The translations under genes were made by a program, and so were the position numbers. Shown here one piece after another: positions 17,980 through 27,771 of a stretch of 47,114 bases of DNA (position 1 is its first letter; each line of letters opens with the position of its first letter). The notes under the pieces are model-generated. The model worked only from the letters and a program-made list of their open reading frames with translations. It searched no databases and was not told the origin of the DNA. This stretch comes from Prado023 sp963706885. GTDB lineage: Bacteria; Actinomycetota; Actinomycetes; S36-B12; CAIYMF01. The stretch is taken from positions 1 to 47,114 of the forward strand of contig CAVPNX010000016.1 in assembly GCA_963706885.1 (NCBI GenBank), in the 5' to 3' direction.

Positions 17980-18711
17980 GTGACCACCACCACCCATCGC
18001 CGCGCTGCGGCCCTGCTCATCACGGTCCTGACGGCCGCCCTGGCCACCATCGCCCTGGCCGCCCCGGCGCAGGCCGCCTCCTTCCGCTACTGGTCCTACT
18101 GGCAGGGGGCCACCGGCACCTGGGTCGCCGCGGAGACCGGTCCGGGCGACCACACCCTCGTCGACTCCGACGTGCAGGGCTGGCGGTTCACGATCACCGC
18201 CGCGGTTCCCACCCAGGGACCCGACAACGCCCCGGTCTTCGCCGACCTCTGCCCGGACCTGGCTGCAGCGGGCACGACGGACGGCCAGGTGCGCGTGGCG
18301 GTCGTGCTCGACTCCGGGTACACCGCCGACGCCCCCGAGGGCCAGACCCCACCAGCCGACGTGGTGTCCTGCGTCACCCTGCCCGAGGGCTCGACCGGAA
18401 ACCAGGCACTGGCCGCCGCCGGTGCCGTGACCGAGGACAACGGGCTGGTCTGCGCGGTCAACGGCTACCCCGAGGGCGAGTGCGGCGCGGAGGTCGCCGA
18501 CGCCGACGCCGCGGCCGCAGCCACTGCCGCGCAGGACGAGCAGCCGAATCCCGCCGTGGTCGCTGCGGCCACCACCACCGAGACCACCACCACCGACTCC
18601 GGCAGCACCTCGTGGGGCGGCTTCGCGATCGGGGCCCTGATCCTGGCCGGGCTGATCGGCCTCGCGTTCTGGATCCCCCAGCGCCGGCGCGCCGCACGGT
18701 CAGCCGAGTAG
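17980..18711 (+). CDS. SCO2322-family secreted, membrane-anchored protein
   Basis: 243 residues. An N-terminal signal peptide (LLITVLTAALATIALAAPAQA) is followed by an extracellular domain starting FRYWSYWQG with four cysteines, then an Ala/Thr-rich stalk and one C-terminal transmembrane helix (FAIGALILAGLIGLAFWI) ended by QRRRAARS. From memory, homologues sit next to cobalamin-linked ECF transporters in actinobacteria, and their biochemical role is undescribed. As first gene after the riboswitch, I infer a substrate-capture or accessory part of the transporter. The start GTG 17980 has GAGAGG upstream. Nothing marks it as a sortase substrate. Confidence 0.75.
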   Translation: MTTTTHRRAAALLITVLTAALATIALAAPAQAASFRYWSYWQGATGTWVAAETGPGDHTLVDSDVQGWRFTITAAVPTQGPDNAPVFADLCPDLAAAGTTDGQVRVAVVLDSGYTADAPEGQTPPADVVSCVTLPEGSTGNQALAAAGAVTEDNGLVCAVNGYPEGECGAEVADADAAAAATAAQDEQPNPAVVAAATTTETTTTDSGSTSWGGFAIGALILAGLIGLAFWIPQRRRAARSAE

Positions 18712-18721
18712 GCCCGCCGCC

Positions 18722-19874
18722 ATGGCCCTGCCCACCACGACCCGACCGGGGCCTGCGCCCGCTGTCGGGCTCGGCGGCCGGCTGCCCCGCAGCCTGCACC
18801 CGCTGGCGTGGTGGGCCTGGGCGCTCGGCCTTCTGGTGGCCGCCTCCCGCACGACCAACCCCCTGCTCCTCGGGCTGATCCTGGGCTGCCTGGCGGTCGT
18901 CGTCTCCGCGCGACGACCGGATGCGCAGTGGGCCGGCGCCTTCTCCGCGGCCCTGCGCCTGGGCGTGCTGGTGATCGTGACGCGCACCCTGCTGCAGGTC
19001 CTGCTCGGCGCTCCCGTCGGGCTGGAGGTCGCGTTCAGGCTGCCCGAGGTCGCCCTTCCGGAGTGGATGGCCGGGGTCCGCCTGGGGGGCCTGGTCACGT
19101 GGGAGTCGCTCCTGATCGGGGTCGTCGAGGGGCTCCGGCTCGCCGTGATGATCGCCTGCGTCGGCGCCGCGAACTCGCTGACACCGCCCAGCCGACTGCT
19201 GCGCTCGGTGCCTGCAGCGCTCTACGAGGTGGGGGTGGCCGTGATCGTCGCGCTCACGTTCGCCCCGCACCTGCTCGCCGACGCTCGGCGGGTCAGCGCG
19301 GCCCGACGCCTGCGCGGGCACGACGAGGGGCGGATCGCGGCGTTCGCCCGGTCCAGCGGACCGGTGCTCGACGGTGGCCTCGAGCGCTCGATCCAGCTGG
19401 CCGCAGCCATGGACAGCCGTGGCTACGGCCGCGCCGGGCCGGTCACCGACCGCGAGCGCCGGAGCCCAGGCCCTGCTGGTGCTGGCCGGCTTCGCCGGGG
19501 TGCTCGTCGGCCTGTACGGCCTGTTCGACTCGGCGGCCCCACGGCTGCTGGGCTGGCCGATGCTCGCCGGCGGGGTCCTGATGGCCTTCCTCGGGGTGCG
19601 GGCCGCGGGCCGGCGCAGCCCACGGACCGCCTACCGCCCGGACCGGTGGAGCTGGGCCGAATGGTTGACCGCGGGGTCCGGTGCGCTGGTCGCCGTGACC
19701 TTCCTGGCCTGGTCGCCGACGGCATTGCTGTTCCAGTCCACGCCGCTGACATTGCCGGAACTCCTCGTGGTCCCCGCCGTGGTGGTGCTCGTGGCCGTCG
19801 GCCCCGCGTTCTGGACCCCTCTGCCGCCCGGATCCGGGCTACCGTCCCGCAGCACGGCAGGAGTCCCCCAGTGA
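18722..19874 (+). CDS. ECF transporter transmembrane protein EcfT/CbiQ, one frame change
   Basis: The energy-coupling membrane subunit. Piece 1 has several transmembrane helices and the coupling motifs AARRLRGHDE and AMDSRGYGR (ARG-type signatures that touch the ATPases). After DRERR the frame shifts near 19462 and piece 2 adds three or four further helices (ALLVLAGFAGVLVGLYGL, LVAVTFLAWSP, VVVLVAVGPAFW). It follows the SCO2322-type gene by 10 bp, and its TGA overlaps the GTG start of the ATPase gene (GTGA at 19871-19874). Confidence 0.8.
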
Positions 19875-21512
19875 CCAGTGCGATCCGGTTCGAGAACGTC
19901 ACCGTCACCTATGACGGGCGCCGATCGCCCGACCCTGCAGGGAGTCGACCTGGACATCCCCGAGGGCGAGCTCGTGCTGGTCGTCGGCGAGACCGGATCC
20001 GGGAAGTCCACCCTGCTGCGCTGCCTCAACGGGCTCGTCCCGCACTTCACCGGGGGGACCCTGGCTGGGCGGGTCACGATCGCCGGCCGGGACACCCGCA
20101 CCAACCCCCCGCGTGAGCTGGCCGACGTGGTCGGCATGGTGGGCCAGGACCCGCTGGCCGGGTTCGTGGCCGAGATCGTCGAGGACGAGCTGGCCTACGG
20201 CATGGAGTGCCTGGGGATCGAGCCGGACACCATGCGCCGGCGGGTCGAGGAGACCCTGGACCTCCTGGGCCTGGCCGACCTGCGCAACCGGGCCCTGACG
20301 TCACTGTCCGGGGGGCAGCGCCAACGCGTGGCCATCGGCGCCGCGCTCACCAGCCACCCGCGGATCCTGGTGCTCGACGAGCCGACCTCGGCGCTCGACC
20401 CGGGGGCCGCCGAGGAGGTCCTCGCCGCACTTCAGCGCCTGGTCCACGACCTGGGGATCACCGTGGTCCTGGCCGAGCATCGCCTCGAGCGGGTCATCCA
20501 GTACGCCGACCAGGTGCTGGTCGTGTCCGACGGCCGGGTGTCCACCGGCGCGCCGGCCTTCATGATGGCCGGCGCGCCGGTCGCTCCGCCGGTGGTCGAG
20601 CTCGGCCGTCTGGCGGGCTGGGACCCGCTGCCGCTGTCGGTGCGCGACGCCCGCAGGGCCGCGGGTCCGCTGCGCGCCCGCCTGCGCGCGCTGCCCGCAC
20701 CGGTCGATCCGGGACCGGGCACGCCGACCGCGGTCCCCGAGGACCCCCGGACCGGCCGGGTCGAGGTGCGCAGCATGACCGCGGGGTACCGGGGGGTCCC
20801 CGTGCTGCGCACCGTGGACCTCGAGGTGGTCCCGGGCGAGGTGCTGGCCCTGATGGGCCGCAACGGTGCCGGCAAGTCGACCCTGCTGGCCACCATGGCC
20901 GGGATGCGGGCACCGGACGCCGGCAGCGTCCGGATGGGTGGCCGCGACCCGCGCGACCTGGCCGGACACGCCCTGCTCACCACCGTCGGGCTCGTCCCGC
21001 AGGAGCCCGCCGACCTGCTGTACGCCACGACCGTCGGCCGTGAGTGCGGCGACGCGGATGCCTCCGCCCACGCGGCCGTCGGGACCACCGCCGGCATCCT
21101 GTCGGCCCTGGCCCCCGGCATCGACGCCAGCCGGCACCCGCGTGACCTGTCCGAGGGGCAGCGGCTGGCCCTGGCCCTGGCGGTCGTGCTGGCCGCCGGG
21201 CCCTCGATCCTGCTGCTCGACGAACCCACCCGGGGCCTGGACTACGGCGCCAAGCGTCGACTCATCGACTTCCTGCACACCGTGCGCCGCGCGGGCCACA
21301 CCGTGGTCCTGGCGACCCATGACGTCGAGCTCGTGGCCGAGGTGGCCACCCGCGTGGCGGTCATCGCCGACGGCGAGATCGTCGCCGACGGCGCCACCGG
21401 GTCCGTTGTGCGCAGCTCGCCGCTGTTCGCCCCGCAGGTGGCCAAGATCCTCACACCGGAGCCGTGGCTGACGGTCGGCCAGGTGGCCGACGCGCTCGAG
21501 GAGTCATCGTGA
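19871..21512 (+). CDS. ECF transporter ATPase, two ATP-binding domains fused (EcfA-EcfA'), N-terminal frame change
   Basis: Powers the transporter. Domain 1 has Walker A GETGSGKST, signature LSGGQRQRVAIG and Walker B ILVLDEPTSALD. Domain 2 has GRNGAGKST, a variant signature LSEGQRLALALA and ILLLDEPTRGLD. Most ECF systems use two separate ATPase genes; fused ones are common in actinobacteria. GTG 19871 begins TSAIRFENVTVTYDG, then one extra base near 19918 shifts the frame to DRPTLQGVDLDIPEGEL. Upstream and downstream neighbours overlap by four bases at each end, indicating tight translational coupling. Confidence 0.85.
20544..20581. repeat. Perfect 15-bp inverted repeat inside the fused ATPase gene
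   Basis: ACCGGCGCGCCGGCC (20544-20558) and its exact complement (20567-20581) flank an 8-base loop. It encodes TGAPAFMMAGAP in the linker between the two ATPase domains. Confidence 0.8.
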
Positions 21513-22352
21513 CCACCCGCGCGATCCCGATCTCCACGCGCAGCGCTGCCGCGATCGCGGCGACGAGTGTGGTCGGAATCCTGGCGTTCATCTGGCCGAT
21601 GCTGGCCCCGCGCGGGTCGGAGATCCTGGCCCATGCCACCGACGCCCCCCTGGTCTTCGGGCTGCTGATCCCGCTGCTGCTGGCTGTGACCCTGAGCCTG
21701 GTCGCCGACGGGGCGATGGGCGCCAAGGCGGTGGCCCTCCTCGGCGTCCTGGCCGCCACCTCAGCCGCACTGCGCGCCCTCGGCGCGGGGATCGCGGGCC
21801 TGGAGCCGATCTGGATCGTGATCGTGCTGGGTGGCTACGCCCTGGGCGCCGGGTTCGGCTTCGTCCTGGGTGCCGTGTCCATCCTGGCCTCGGCGCTGCT
21901 CACCGGGGCGGTGGGGCCCTGGCTGCCGTTCCAGATGATCGGCGCAGCCTGGGTCGGCCTCGGCGCCGGGATGCTGGCCGGACGACTGCCCGCCCGCGGC
22001 GAGGTCCCACTGCTCGCGGCCTACTCGGCGCTCGCGGCGGTGGCCTACGGGTGGCTGCTGAACCTGTGGTTCTGGCCCACGGCCACCGGCCTCCCCGAGC
22101 CGATCTCGTTCGTCCCGGGAGCCGGGGCTGCGGTCAACGCGGCGCACTGGTTCCGGTTCAACCTGGCCACCTCGATGGGCTACGACCTGCCGCGCGCGGT
22201 GCTGACCCTCACCGCGGTCCTCCTCGTCGGCGAGCCGTGTCCTCGGGGCCCTGCGCCGCACCAGCCGGATCGCGGCGTTCGACACCACACCGACGTTCAC
22301 TCCCCCCGCCGTGTCCGGCGCGCCGGCCACCGGTCCGGAACCGGCCCGCTGA
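21509..22352 (+). CDS. ECF transporter substrate-binding subunit (S component), C-terminal frame change
   Basis: A hydrophobic protein with about six helices (for example SVVGILAFIWPMLAP, LIPLLLAVTLSLVADGAMG, GYALGAGFGFVLGAVS), the usual S-component layout. GTG 21509 overlaps the ATPase stop by four bases. Near 22235 the frame must change to give a normal tail ending ATGPEPAR with TGA at 22350-22352, overlapping the next ATG; without this the frame runs into the next gene. Substrate is inferred as a corrinoid (cobalamin or cobinamide) from the riboswitch and the cobUTS genes, not from motifs. Confidence 0.75.
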
Positions 22353-23718
22353 TGCGCGTCGAGCTCCTCGGCACCGGCAGCGCCGACCGGTGGCCGAACC
22401 CCTGGTGCGGCTGCGACCGCTGCCTGTGGGCCAGGGAGGTCGGGATCCACCGCGGCCGGACCAGCGCGCTGGTGGACGGCTGCCTGCTGATCGACCCGGG
22501 TCCCGATGCCGGGTCCGGCGGGGCCGACCTGACCGGCGTGCGCACGGTGCTGATCACCCACGACCATCCCGACCACCTCGACCCCGCGTTCCTGCTGGCG
22601 TGGTCCTGGGCGTCCGGGCCGGGGCTGCTCGTCGCCGGACCGCCCGAGGCGCTCGAGCGCTGCCGGGCGTGGGTCGGTCCCGGGGCGCCGGTCGAGTTCC
22701 GTGCGCTGTCCGCCGGCGACGAGATGGTGGTCGACGGGGTCGGCGGGGAGCTGCGGATCCGGGCCCTTCCCGCCGCACACTCCACCACGGGCGGGCATGA
22801 GCACGACGGAACAGCACTGCTGTTCGAGGTCGCACGGGCACGGCGCGACGCTGCTGTACGCCACCGACACCGCAGCACTCCCCCACGGCGCATCTCACCG
22901 GCCCGTACGACCTCGTCCTGCTGGAGCTGACCTTCGGCGACACGACCGACCACAACAGCGCCCACCTGGACCTGCCGTCGTTCGGCCACGAGGTCGCACG
23001 GCTGCGCGCCGACGGACGGCTGGGGGCCGGCGCAAGGGTCGTCGCGGTGCACCTGTCGCACCACAACCCGACCGACCTGGCGCAGCGGCTGGCCGCGATC
23101 GGCGCGCAGGTGGTCCACGACGGGACGGCCCTGCAGGTCGGCGGGCCCGGGCGGCGGGTGGGTCGTCGGCTGCTGGTCACCGGTGGGGCCCGCAGTGGCA
23201 AGAGCCACCATGCCGAGGCGCTGGTACGGGGAAGGGCTCCGGTGACCTACGTGGCCACGGCACCGACCTACCCCGACGACCCCGAGTGGGTCGACCGCAT
23301 CGCGAAGCACCGCCACCGCCGTCCGCCGACATGGCGGCTGCGCGAGACGGCCCAGGTCGCCGACCTGCTCCGCGAGGCTGGGCCTGAGGAGACCGTCCTG
23401 GTCGACTGCCTGACCCTGTGGGTGACGGCCGCCGTCGACCGGGCTGATGCGTGGCAGGACGCCGCAGCCGCCGAGGCCGCCGTCGAGGAGTCGCTGGCCG
23501 AGCTGCTCGACGCCCTGGTCGACACCCGGGCCGATGTGGTGCTCGTGACGAACGAGGTCGGCTCGGGCATCGCGCCGGCCACCGCCTCCGGGCGGTTGTT
23601 CCGCGACCTCCTGGGCCGGGTCAACTCGGCCGTGGCGGGCGCGTGCGACGACGTGGTGCTCGTGACCAGCGGGATCCCCCGCACCCTGAAGGGACGCACA
23701 TGGACCAGTTCGACCTGA
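22352..23718 (+). CDS. cobU: PhnP-like metallo-beta-lactamase domain fused to CobU, two frame changes
   Basis: Residues 1-260 form a metallo-beta-lactamase domain: GTGSADRWPNPWCGCDRC (extra CxCxxC zinc site as in PhnP), HDHPDH metal motif, a His in AAHSTTG, Asp in YATDTAAL and a final His in VHLSHHNP. The rest is CobU, adenosylcobinamide kinase/guanylyltransferase: P-loop VTGGARSGKSHHAEAL, the GMP-accepting His region KHRHRRPPTW and TNEVGSGIAP. CobU phosphorylates cobinamide and adds GMP. The frame changes near 22835 and near 22885 (CCCCC run). Similar fusions occur in Streptomyces. The lactamase domain might be a phosphatase or phosphodiesterase in the pathway. Confidence 0.85.
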
Positions 23719-24816
23719 GCCGCTGGAGCCAGGGCATCGTTGCCCCCGATGCGCAGGCCCGCACCGCCGCCCTGGCCCGACAGGAGCAGTTGACCAAGCC
23801 GTCGGGGGCCCTCGGACGCCTCGAGGACGTCTCCGTGTGGCTGGCCGGCGTGACCGGGCAGTGCCCACCGCCCCCGATCGAGCATCCGGCCCTGGCCATC
23901 TTCGCCGGCGACCACGGCGTGGCCCGAACCGCCGGCACGAGCGCCTACCCGCCGGAGGTCACCGCCCAGATGGTGGCCAACTTCGTCGCCGGCGGGGCCG
24001 CGGCCACCGTCCTGGCCCGGGCCCAGGGCGTGACGGTTCGGGTCGTGGACGTCAGCGTCGACATCGACTGGCCGGCCAGCGGACTGCCCGTCGGCGAGGA
24101 CGTCACCGCCGGTCGGATCCGGCGCGGCAGCGGATCGATCGACCGCGAGGACGCCATGACCCGCGACGAGTGCCAGTCCGCGCTGCTGCTCGGGGCTCGT
24201 GTCGCCGACGAGCTCGTCGACGCCGGCGCTGACCTGCTGATCGCCGGGGACATGGGAATCGGCAACACGACCCCCGCCGCCGCCCTGGTCGGCCTGCTGG
24301 CCGATGTGGAGCCCGCCCGCGTCGTGGGCCGCGGGACGGGGATCGACGACACCACGTGGATGCGCAAGACCGCGGCCGTGCGTGACGCGATGCGCCGCGG
24401 CCGGCCAGCTGAAGGGCGACCCGGTGGGACTCCTGGCCACCGCCGGTGGGCCCGACCTGGCGGCGACGACCGGATTCCTGCTGCAGGCAGCGCTGCGCCG
24501 GACGCCGGTGATCCTCGACGGGGTCATCTCGTGTGCGTGCGCGCTGGTCGCCCACCGGGTCGCCTTCCGGGCCAGCCAGTGGTGGTGCGCCTCGCACCGC
24601 AGCACCGAGCCGGCAGCGGTTGCCGCCCTCGGGCGCCTGGACCTCGAGCCGCTGCTGGACCTGCGGATGCGCCTGGGCGAGGGATCCGGCGCGCTCGTCG
24701 CGCTGCCGCTGGTGACCGCTGCCGGTGACCTGCTGCGCGAGATGGCCACGTTCGACTCCGCGGGGGTCAGCGAGCGGGACGAGGCGGCCGCGGCGTCCCG
24801 GGACCCGGGACCATGA
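23700..24816 (+). CDS. cobT: Nicotinate-nucleotide-dimethylbenzimidazole phosphoribosyltransferase CobT, one frame change
   Basis: Makes alpha-ribazole 5'-phosphate from dimethylbenzimidazole and nicotinate mononucleotide for the lower ligand of B12. Recognisable segments are TKPSGALGRLEDVSVWLAG, FAGDHGVARTAGTSAYP, the glycine-rich GDMGIGNTTPAAAL, and in the second frame LKGDPVGLLATAGG and the catalytic Glu motif RLGEGSGA. The frame shift lies near 24402 (CGGCCGGCC). The start ATG 23700 lies 19 bases inside the end of cobU, and the TGA overlaps the cobS ATG, so the genes are translationally coupled. Confidence 0.9.
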
Positions 24817-25583
24817 CCCGCTCGGATCCCGTACGTTTCGTGGTGGGGACGTTCACGAGGCTTCCGGTGCCCGCTCCGACCGAGATGGACGCCACCGTTG
24901 CCGGTCGCGGGCTCGCCCTCGCGCCGCTCGCGGGTGCCGCGATCGGGTTGGTCAGTGGGGCGTTGCTGCTGGTCACCGGTGTGGACCTCATCGCCCGCCT
25001 GCTGTCGGCGACGCTGGTGGTCGCCCTGGCCGCCTGGATCACGCGCGGGCTGCACTGGGACGGCCTGGCCGATGTCGCGGACGGCCTCGGCAGCGGGGCA
25101 CCGCCGGACCACGCGCGCGAGATCATGCGCCGCTCGGACATCGGGCCGTTCGGGGTGCTGGTGCTCGGGTTCACGGTTGCCCTGCAGGTCCTGTCACTCG
25201 CCCAGCTACCCGCCGGGGCGCCGGCGTTGGCCGCCTGGGTGCTGGCCGTGACCATGGGACGCCTGGCGGTCGTGGTCGCGTGCGGGCCATGGGCGCGGGC
25301 GGCTCGCGCTGACGGGCTCGGGGCGATGGTCATCGGTTCGGTGACCCCCGCCCGGCTGGTGGTGGCGGGGGTGGTCTCGGCCGTGGTGGCCGTCGCCGCT
25401 GCCGGGGCCGGACCGCTGCCCTGGCCGACCGCCCTGCTGTGGGGGCCGCTGGCGGCCGTCGGGGTCGCGCTCGGGCTGGGGTGGCTGGCCCGGCGTCGGT
25501 TCGGCGGCAGCACCGGGGATGTCCTGGGCGCGACCGTGGAGCTGGCCACCGTCGCGGTGCTGCTGGTCCTGGCCCTGCAGTAG
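24813..25583 (+). CDS. cobS: Adenosylcobinamide-GDP ribazoletransferase (cobalamin synthase) CobS
   Basis: An integral membrane enzyme that joins adenosylcobinamide-GDP to alpha-ribazole (or its phosphate), the last assembly step. 256 residues with about seven hydrophobic segments. The Asp-rich signature is RGLHWDGLADVADGLG, followed by MRRSDIGPFGVLVLG, both conserved in the family. The frame is intact. ATG 24813 overlaps the cobT TGA by four bases. It is the last gene of the riboswitch operon; no cobC or CobC-like phosphatase follows. Confidence 0.92.
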   Translation: MTRSDPVRFVVGTFTRLPVPAPTEMDATVAGRGLALAPLAGAAIGLVSGALLLVTGVDLIARLLSATLVVALAAWITRGLHWDGLADVADGLGSGAPPDHAREIMRRSDIGPFGVLVLGFTVALQVLSLAQLPAGAPALAAWVLAVTMGRLAVVVACGPWARAARADGLGAMVIGSVTPARLVVAGVVSAVVAVAAAGAGPLPWPTALLWGPLAAVGVALGLGWLARRRFGGSTGDVLGATVELATVAVLLVLALQ

Positions 25584-25667
25584 GTCCCCCGCCCGATTCT
25601 GCGGCTCCCGCGGACACTCGCGGCGCGCCGGGTGTAACGCGCACCCCCATCCCGGGAACATGTGGGT

Positions 25668-26376
25668 ATGAAGCGACTCCCCGTGGTCCTGATCCTGACC
25701 GTCGGCCTCCTGGCCGCCTGCGCGCGTACCGCCGACCCGGCCGCGGACGGAGCCGACCCGGCCGGCGGCGGCAGCCGGCGACTCGCCCGTGAGCTCGGAC
25801 ATGGTCAAGCCCGTCGGCGGTGACCTACGGGTCGGCGAGCCCTGGTACCTCGTGGGCGGCATGCTCGAGCAGCCCACGTCGGCCGAGGTCACACTCACCT
25901 TCGACGAGTCCACCGTCGCCGGCCAGGGGCCGGTCAACAGCTACTCTGCCGACTACACGGCCACGTCGACCGGTGGCCTGACCTTCGGGGTGTTCGCCTC
26001 CACGCTCATGGCGGGTCCCGATGCGCAGATGGCCGCGGAGGCCGAGATCCTGGCCACCCTGGCGAAGGTGGACGGCTACACGACGGTGGAGGCCGGCGAG
26101 CTGTACCTCTTCGACGGGGAGATGAATGTCCTGACCTACTCGGCCACCCCGGTCGCCGACGACCCGATGACCCCGTCGGACGACGCGCTGGCCATGGCCA
26201 CCGAGGTGCTCGGCATGACCGAGGCGCAGGCGCAGGCGGCGGTCGAGGCGGCAGCGTTGACGTTCCGGGTCGTCTCCCGCGACGGCGAAGGGCTGGCCGT
26301 CACCGACGACTACAGCGTGAGCCGGATCAACGTCGCGATCGTCGACGACACAGTCACCGAGGCCACAATCGGTTGA
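25668..26376 (+). CDS. META-domain lipoprotein with I78-inhibitor-like C-terminus, one frame change
   Basis: ATG 25668 begins a lipoprotein signal (LPVVLILTVGLLAACA, lipobox LAAC). The frame shifts near 25775-25785 in a GGC/AGC run. The next frame gives a META (HslJ-like) domain (GEPWYLVGGMLEQP, VTLTFDESTVAGQGPVNSY, FGVFASTLMAGPDAQMAAEAE). A tail follows (ALTFRVVSRDGEGLAVTDDY, RINVAIVDDTVTEA) that resembles the I78 protease-inhibitor family. The usual META cysteines (GCN, MAC) are replaced here by Val and Gly. It is probably an envelope-stress or protease-inhibitor lipoprotein; function inferred. Confidence 0.65.
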
Positions 26377-26427
26377 TCGCCGTCGGGGCGTGGGTCGTGG
26401 GCACGCTGAGGGGCGCCCACCTCTGCG

Positions 26428-27513
26428 CTACTTCGGGGACGACTCCACGAACGGAAGTCGGACGATCCGCGCCGGGACCGCCCGGCCGCGGATGTCGATC
26501 GCGACCTCGTCGCCGAACGTCAGGGCCGGGTCCACCAGGGCCAGCGCGACACCCGCCTTGAGGGTCGGGGAGAACGTGCCGGAGGTGGTTTCACCGGCAG
26601 CGGACCCGTCGGGTCGCTGAACGGGCATGTGCGCCCGCGGCACGCCACGGCCCTCCAGCAGCAGCCCTCGCAGCGCCCGGGGCCGGCCCGCAGCACGTTG
26701 GGCCACCAGGGCCTCGCGCCCCACGAACTCCGGCTTGTCCCAGCCGACCGCCCACGCGAGCCCGGCCTCAACCGGCGTGATCGATATGGACAGGTCCTGG
26801 CCGTGCAACGGGTAGCCCATCTCGGTGCGCAGGGTGTCGCGCGCGCCCAGCCCGCAGGGGGTGGCGTGGGCGGCGACCTGCGCCCACAGCGCCGGCAGGG
26901 CCTGCACCCCGATGATCACCTCGTACCCGTGCTCGCCGGTGTAGCCGGTGCGGCAGATCACCGCAGGGATGCCGTCGAACTCAGCGGAGGTGAAGGCCAT
27001 GTAGGGCAGATCGTCGTCGGGATCGAGCAATCCGAGGGCGGCCATCACGTCGCGACTGCCCGGGCCCTGGATCGCCAGGATCCCCTCCGCCTCGTGCAGG
27101 TCGGTGAGCGTGATGGCCTCCGGCAGCCCCGCGCGCAGCGCGTCGCGCACAGTCGCAGCGTTCGCCGCGTTCGGCACGATCCGCACCTCGTCGTCGCTGA
27201 GGCGGTAGACGATCAGGTCGTCGACGACCCCACCGGATTGCGTGCACAGCATCGAGTACTGGGCCTGGCCAGCGCCGATGCGGTCCAGGTCGTTGGCCAG
27301 GAGCCGGTTGAGCGCGGACGCAGCGCCGGGGCCGGACAGCACCAGCTTGCCCATGTGCGACACGTCGAACACGCCGACCGCCGTCCGCACGGCTGTGTGC
27401 TCGGCCACGACACCCGTCGGGTACTCGATGGGCATCTCCCAGCCGCCGAAATCGGCCATCTTGGCCCCCGCAGCGCGGTGGGTCTCGGTCAGGGCGGTCC
27501 GGCGAAGGGTCAC
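26428..27513 (-). CDS. gcvT: Glycine cleavage system T protein (aminomethyltransferase)
   Basis: Transfers the methylene group from aminomethyl-lipoyl H protein to tetrahydrofolate, releasing ammonia. 361 residues. Family motifs are FGGWEMPIEYPTGVVAEH, VFDVSHMGKL, RTGYTGEHGYEV, GLGARDTLRTEMGYPLHGQD and a C-terminal GETTSGTFSPTLKAGVALA. No gcvH or gcvP is in the window. The start is GTG 27513 (TLRRTALTETHRAAG), supported by TAGGCT seven bases upstream; a TTG at 27540 is less likely. I looked for a glycine riboswitch upstream and saw none. It sits close to lpdA and the lipoylation genes. Confidence 0.92.
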   Translation of the reverse strand: MTLRRTALTETHRAAGAKMADFGGWEMPIEYPTGVVAEHTAVRTAVGVFDVSHMGKLVLSGPGAASALNRLLANDLDRIGAGQAQYSMLCTQSGGVVDDLIVYRLSDDEVRIVPNAANAATVRDALRAGLPEAITLTDLHEAEGILAIQGPGSRDVMAALGLLDPDDDLPYMAFTSAEFDGIPAVICRTGYTGEHGYEVIIGVQALPALWAQVAAHATPCGLGARDTLRTEMGYPLHGQDLSISITPVEAGLAWAVGWDKPEFVGREALVAQRAAGRPRALRGLLLEGRGVPRAHMPVQRPDGSAAGETTSGTFSPTLKAGVALALVDPALTFGDEVAIDIRGRAVPARIVRLPFVESSPK

Positions 27514-27520
27514 GCGCCGC

Positions 27521-27526
27521 AGCCTA
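27521..27526 (-). promoter_or_regulatory. Leaderless -10 of gcvT
   Basis: TAGGCT on the bottom strand, seven bases before GTG 27513, no ribosome site between. Confidence 0.5.
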
Positions 27527-27758
27527 CGCGGGGGGCCCAACCCCGCGCCCGTTCACGTCGATCCGGGCATGGCCGACAAGGCCCACCGCCAGCCTCGCGC
27601 CCGCTCGCGTCGGAAGACGCGGTCGGCCGGGGCACCTTTCGACGGGAGGGAGCGCGAGGTTGCGTTCCCAGAGCATGAGCCGATCCCCAGGGGTCGGCAT
27701 CCGACACGAACCGGCGCGAGGTTCGCCGATCCACCTGCGGCGGCCCGCGACCACCCAA

Positions 27759-27764
27759 TACGGT
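27759..27764 (+). promoter_or_regulatory. Leaderless -10 of pepA
   Basis: TACGGT lies seven bases before ATG 27772. The remaining 230 bp between the divergent gcvT and pepA genes show nothing else that I can support. Confidence 0.5.
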
Positions 27765-27771
27765 GGGACCC

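Noticed and set aside
21464..22930. A single fusion protein of EcfS with the metallo-beta-lactamase domain
   Set aside because: The continuous frame arises only from an indel near 22235. The corrected EcfS frame ends with TGA overlapping the ATG of the next gene, as at the other junctions in the operon.
26397..26420. Terminator between the META gene and gcvT
   Set aside because: Only a 6-bp GTGGGC/GCCCAC stem with a 12-base loop; too weak to call in DNA this rich in G and C.
27514..27771. Glycine riboswitch upstream of gcvT
   Set aside because: I looked for the tandem aptamer core on the bottom strand and did not see it; the -10 hexamer directly before GTG 27513 leaves no room for a leader.
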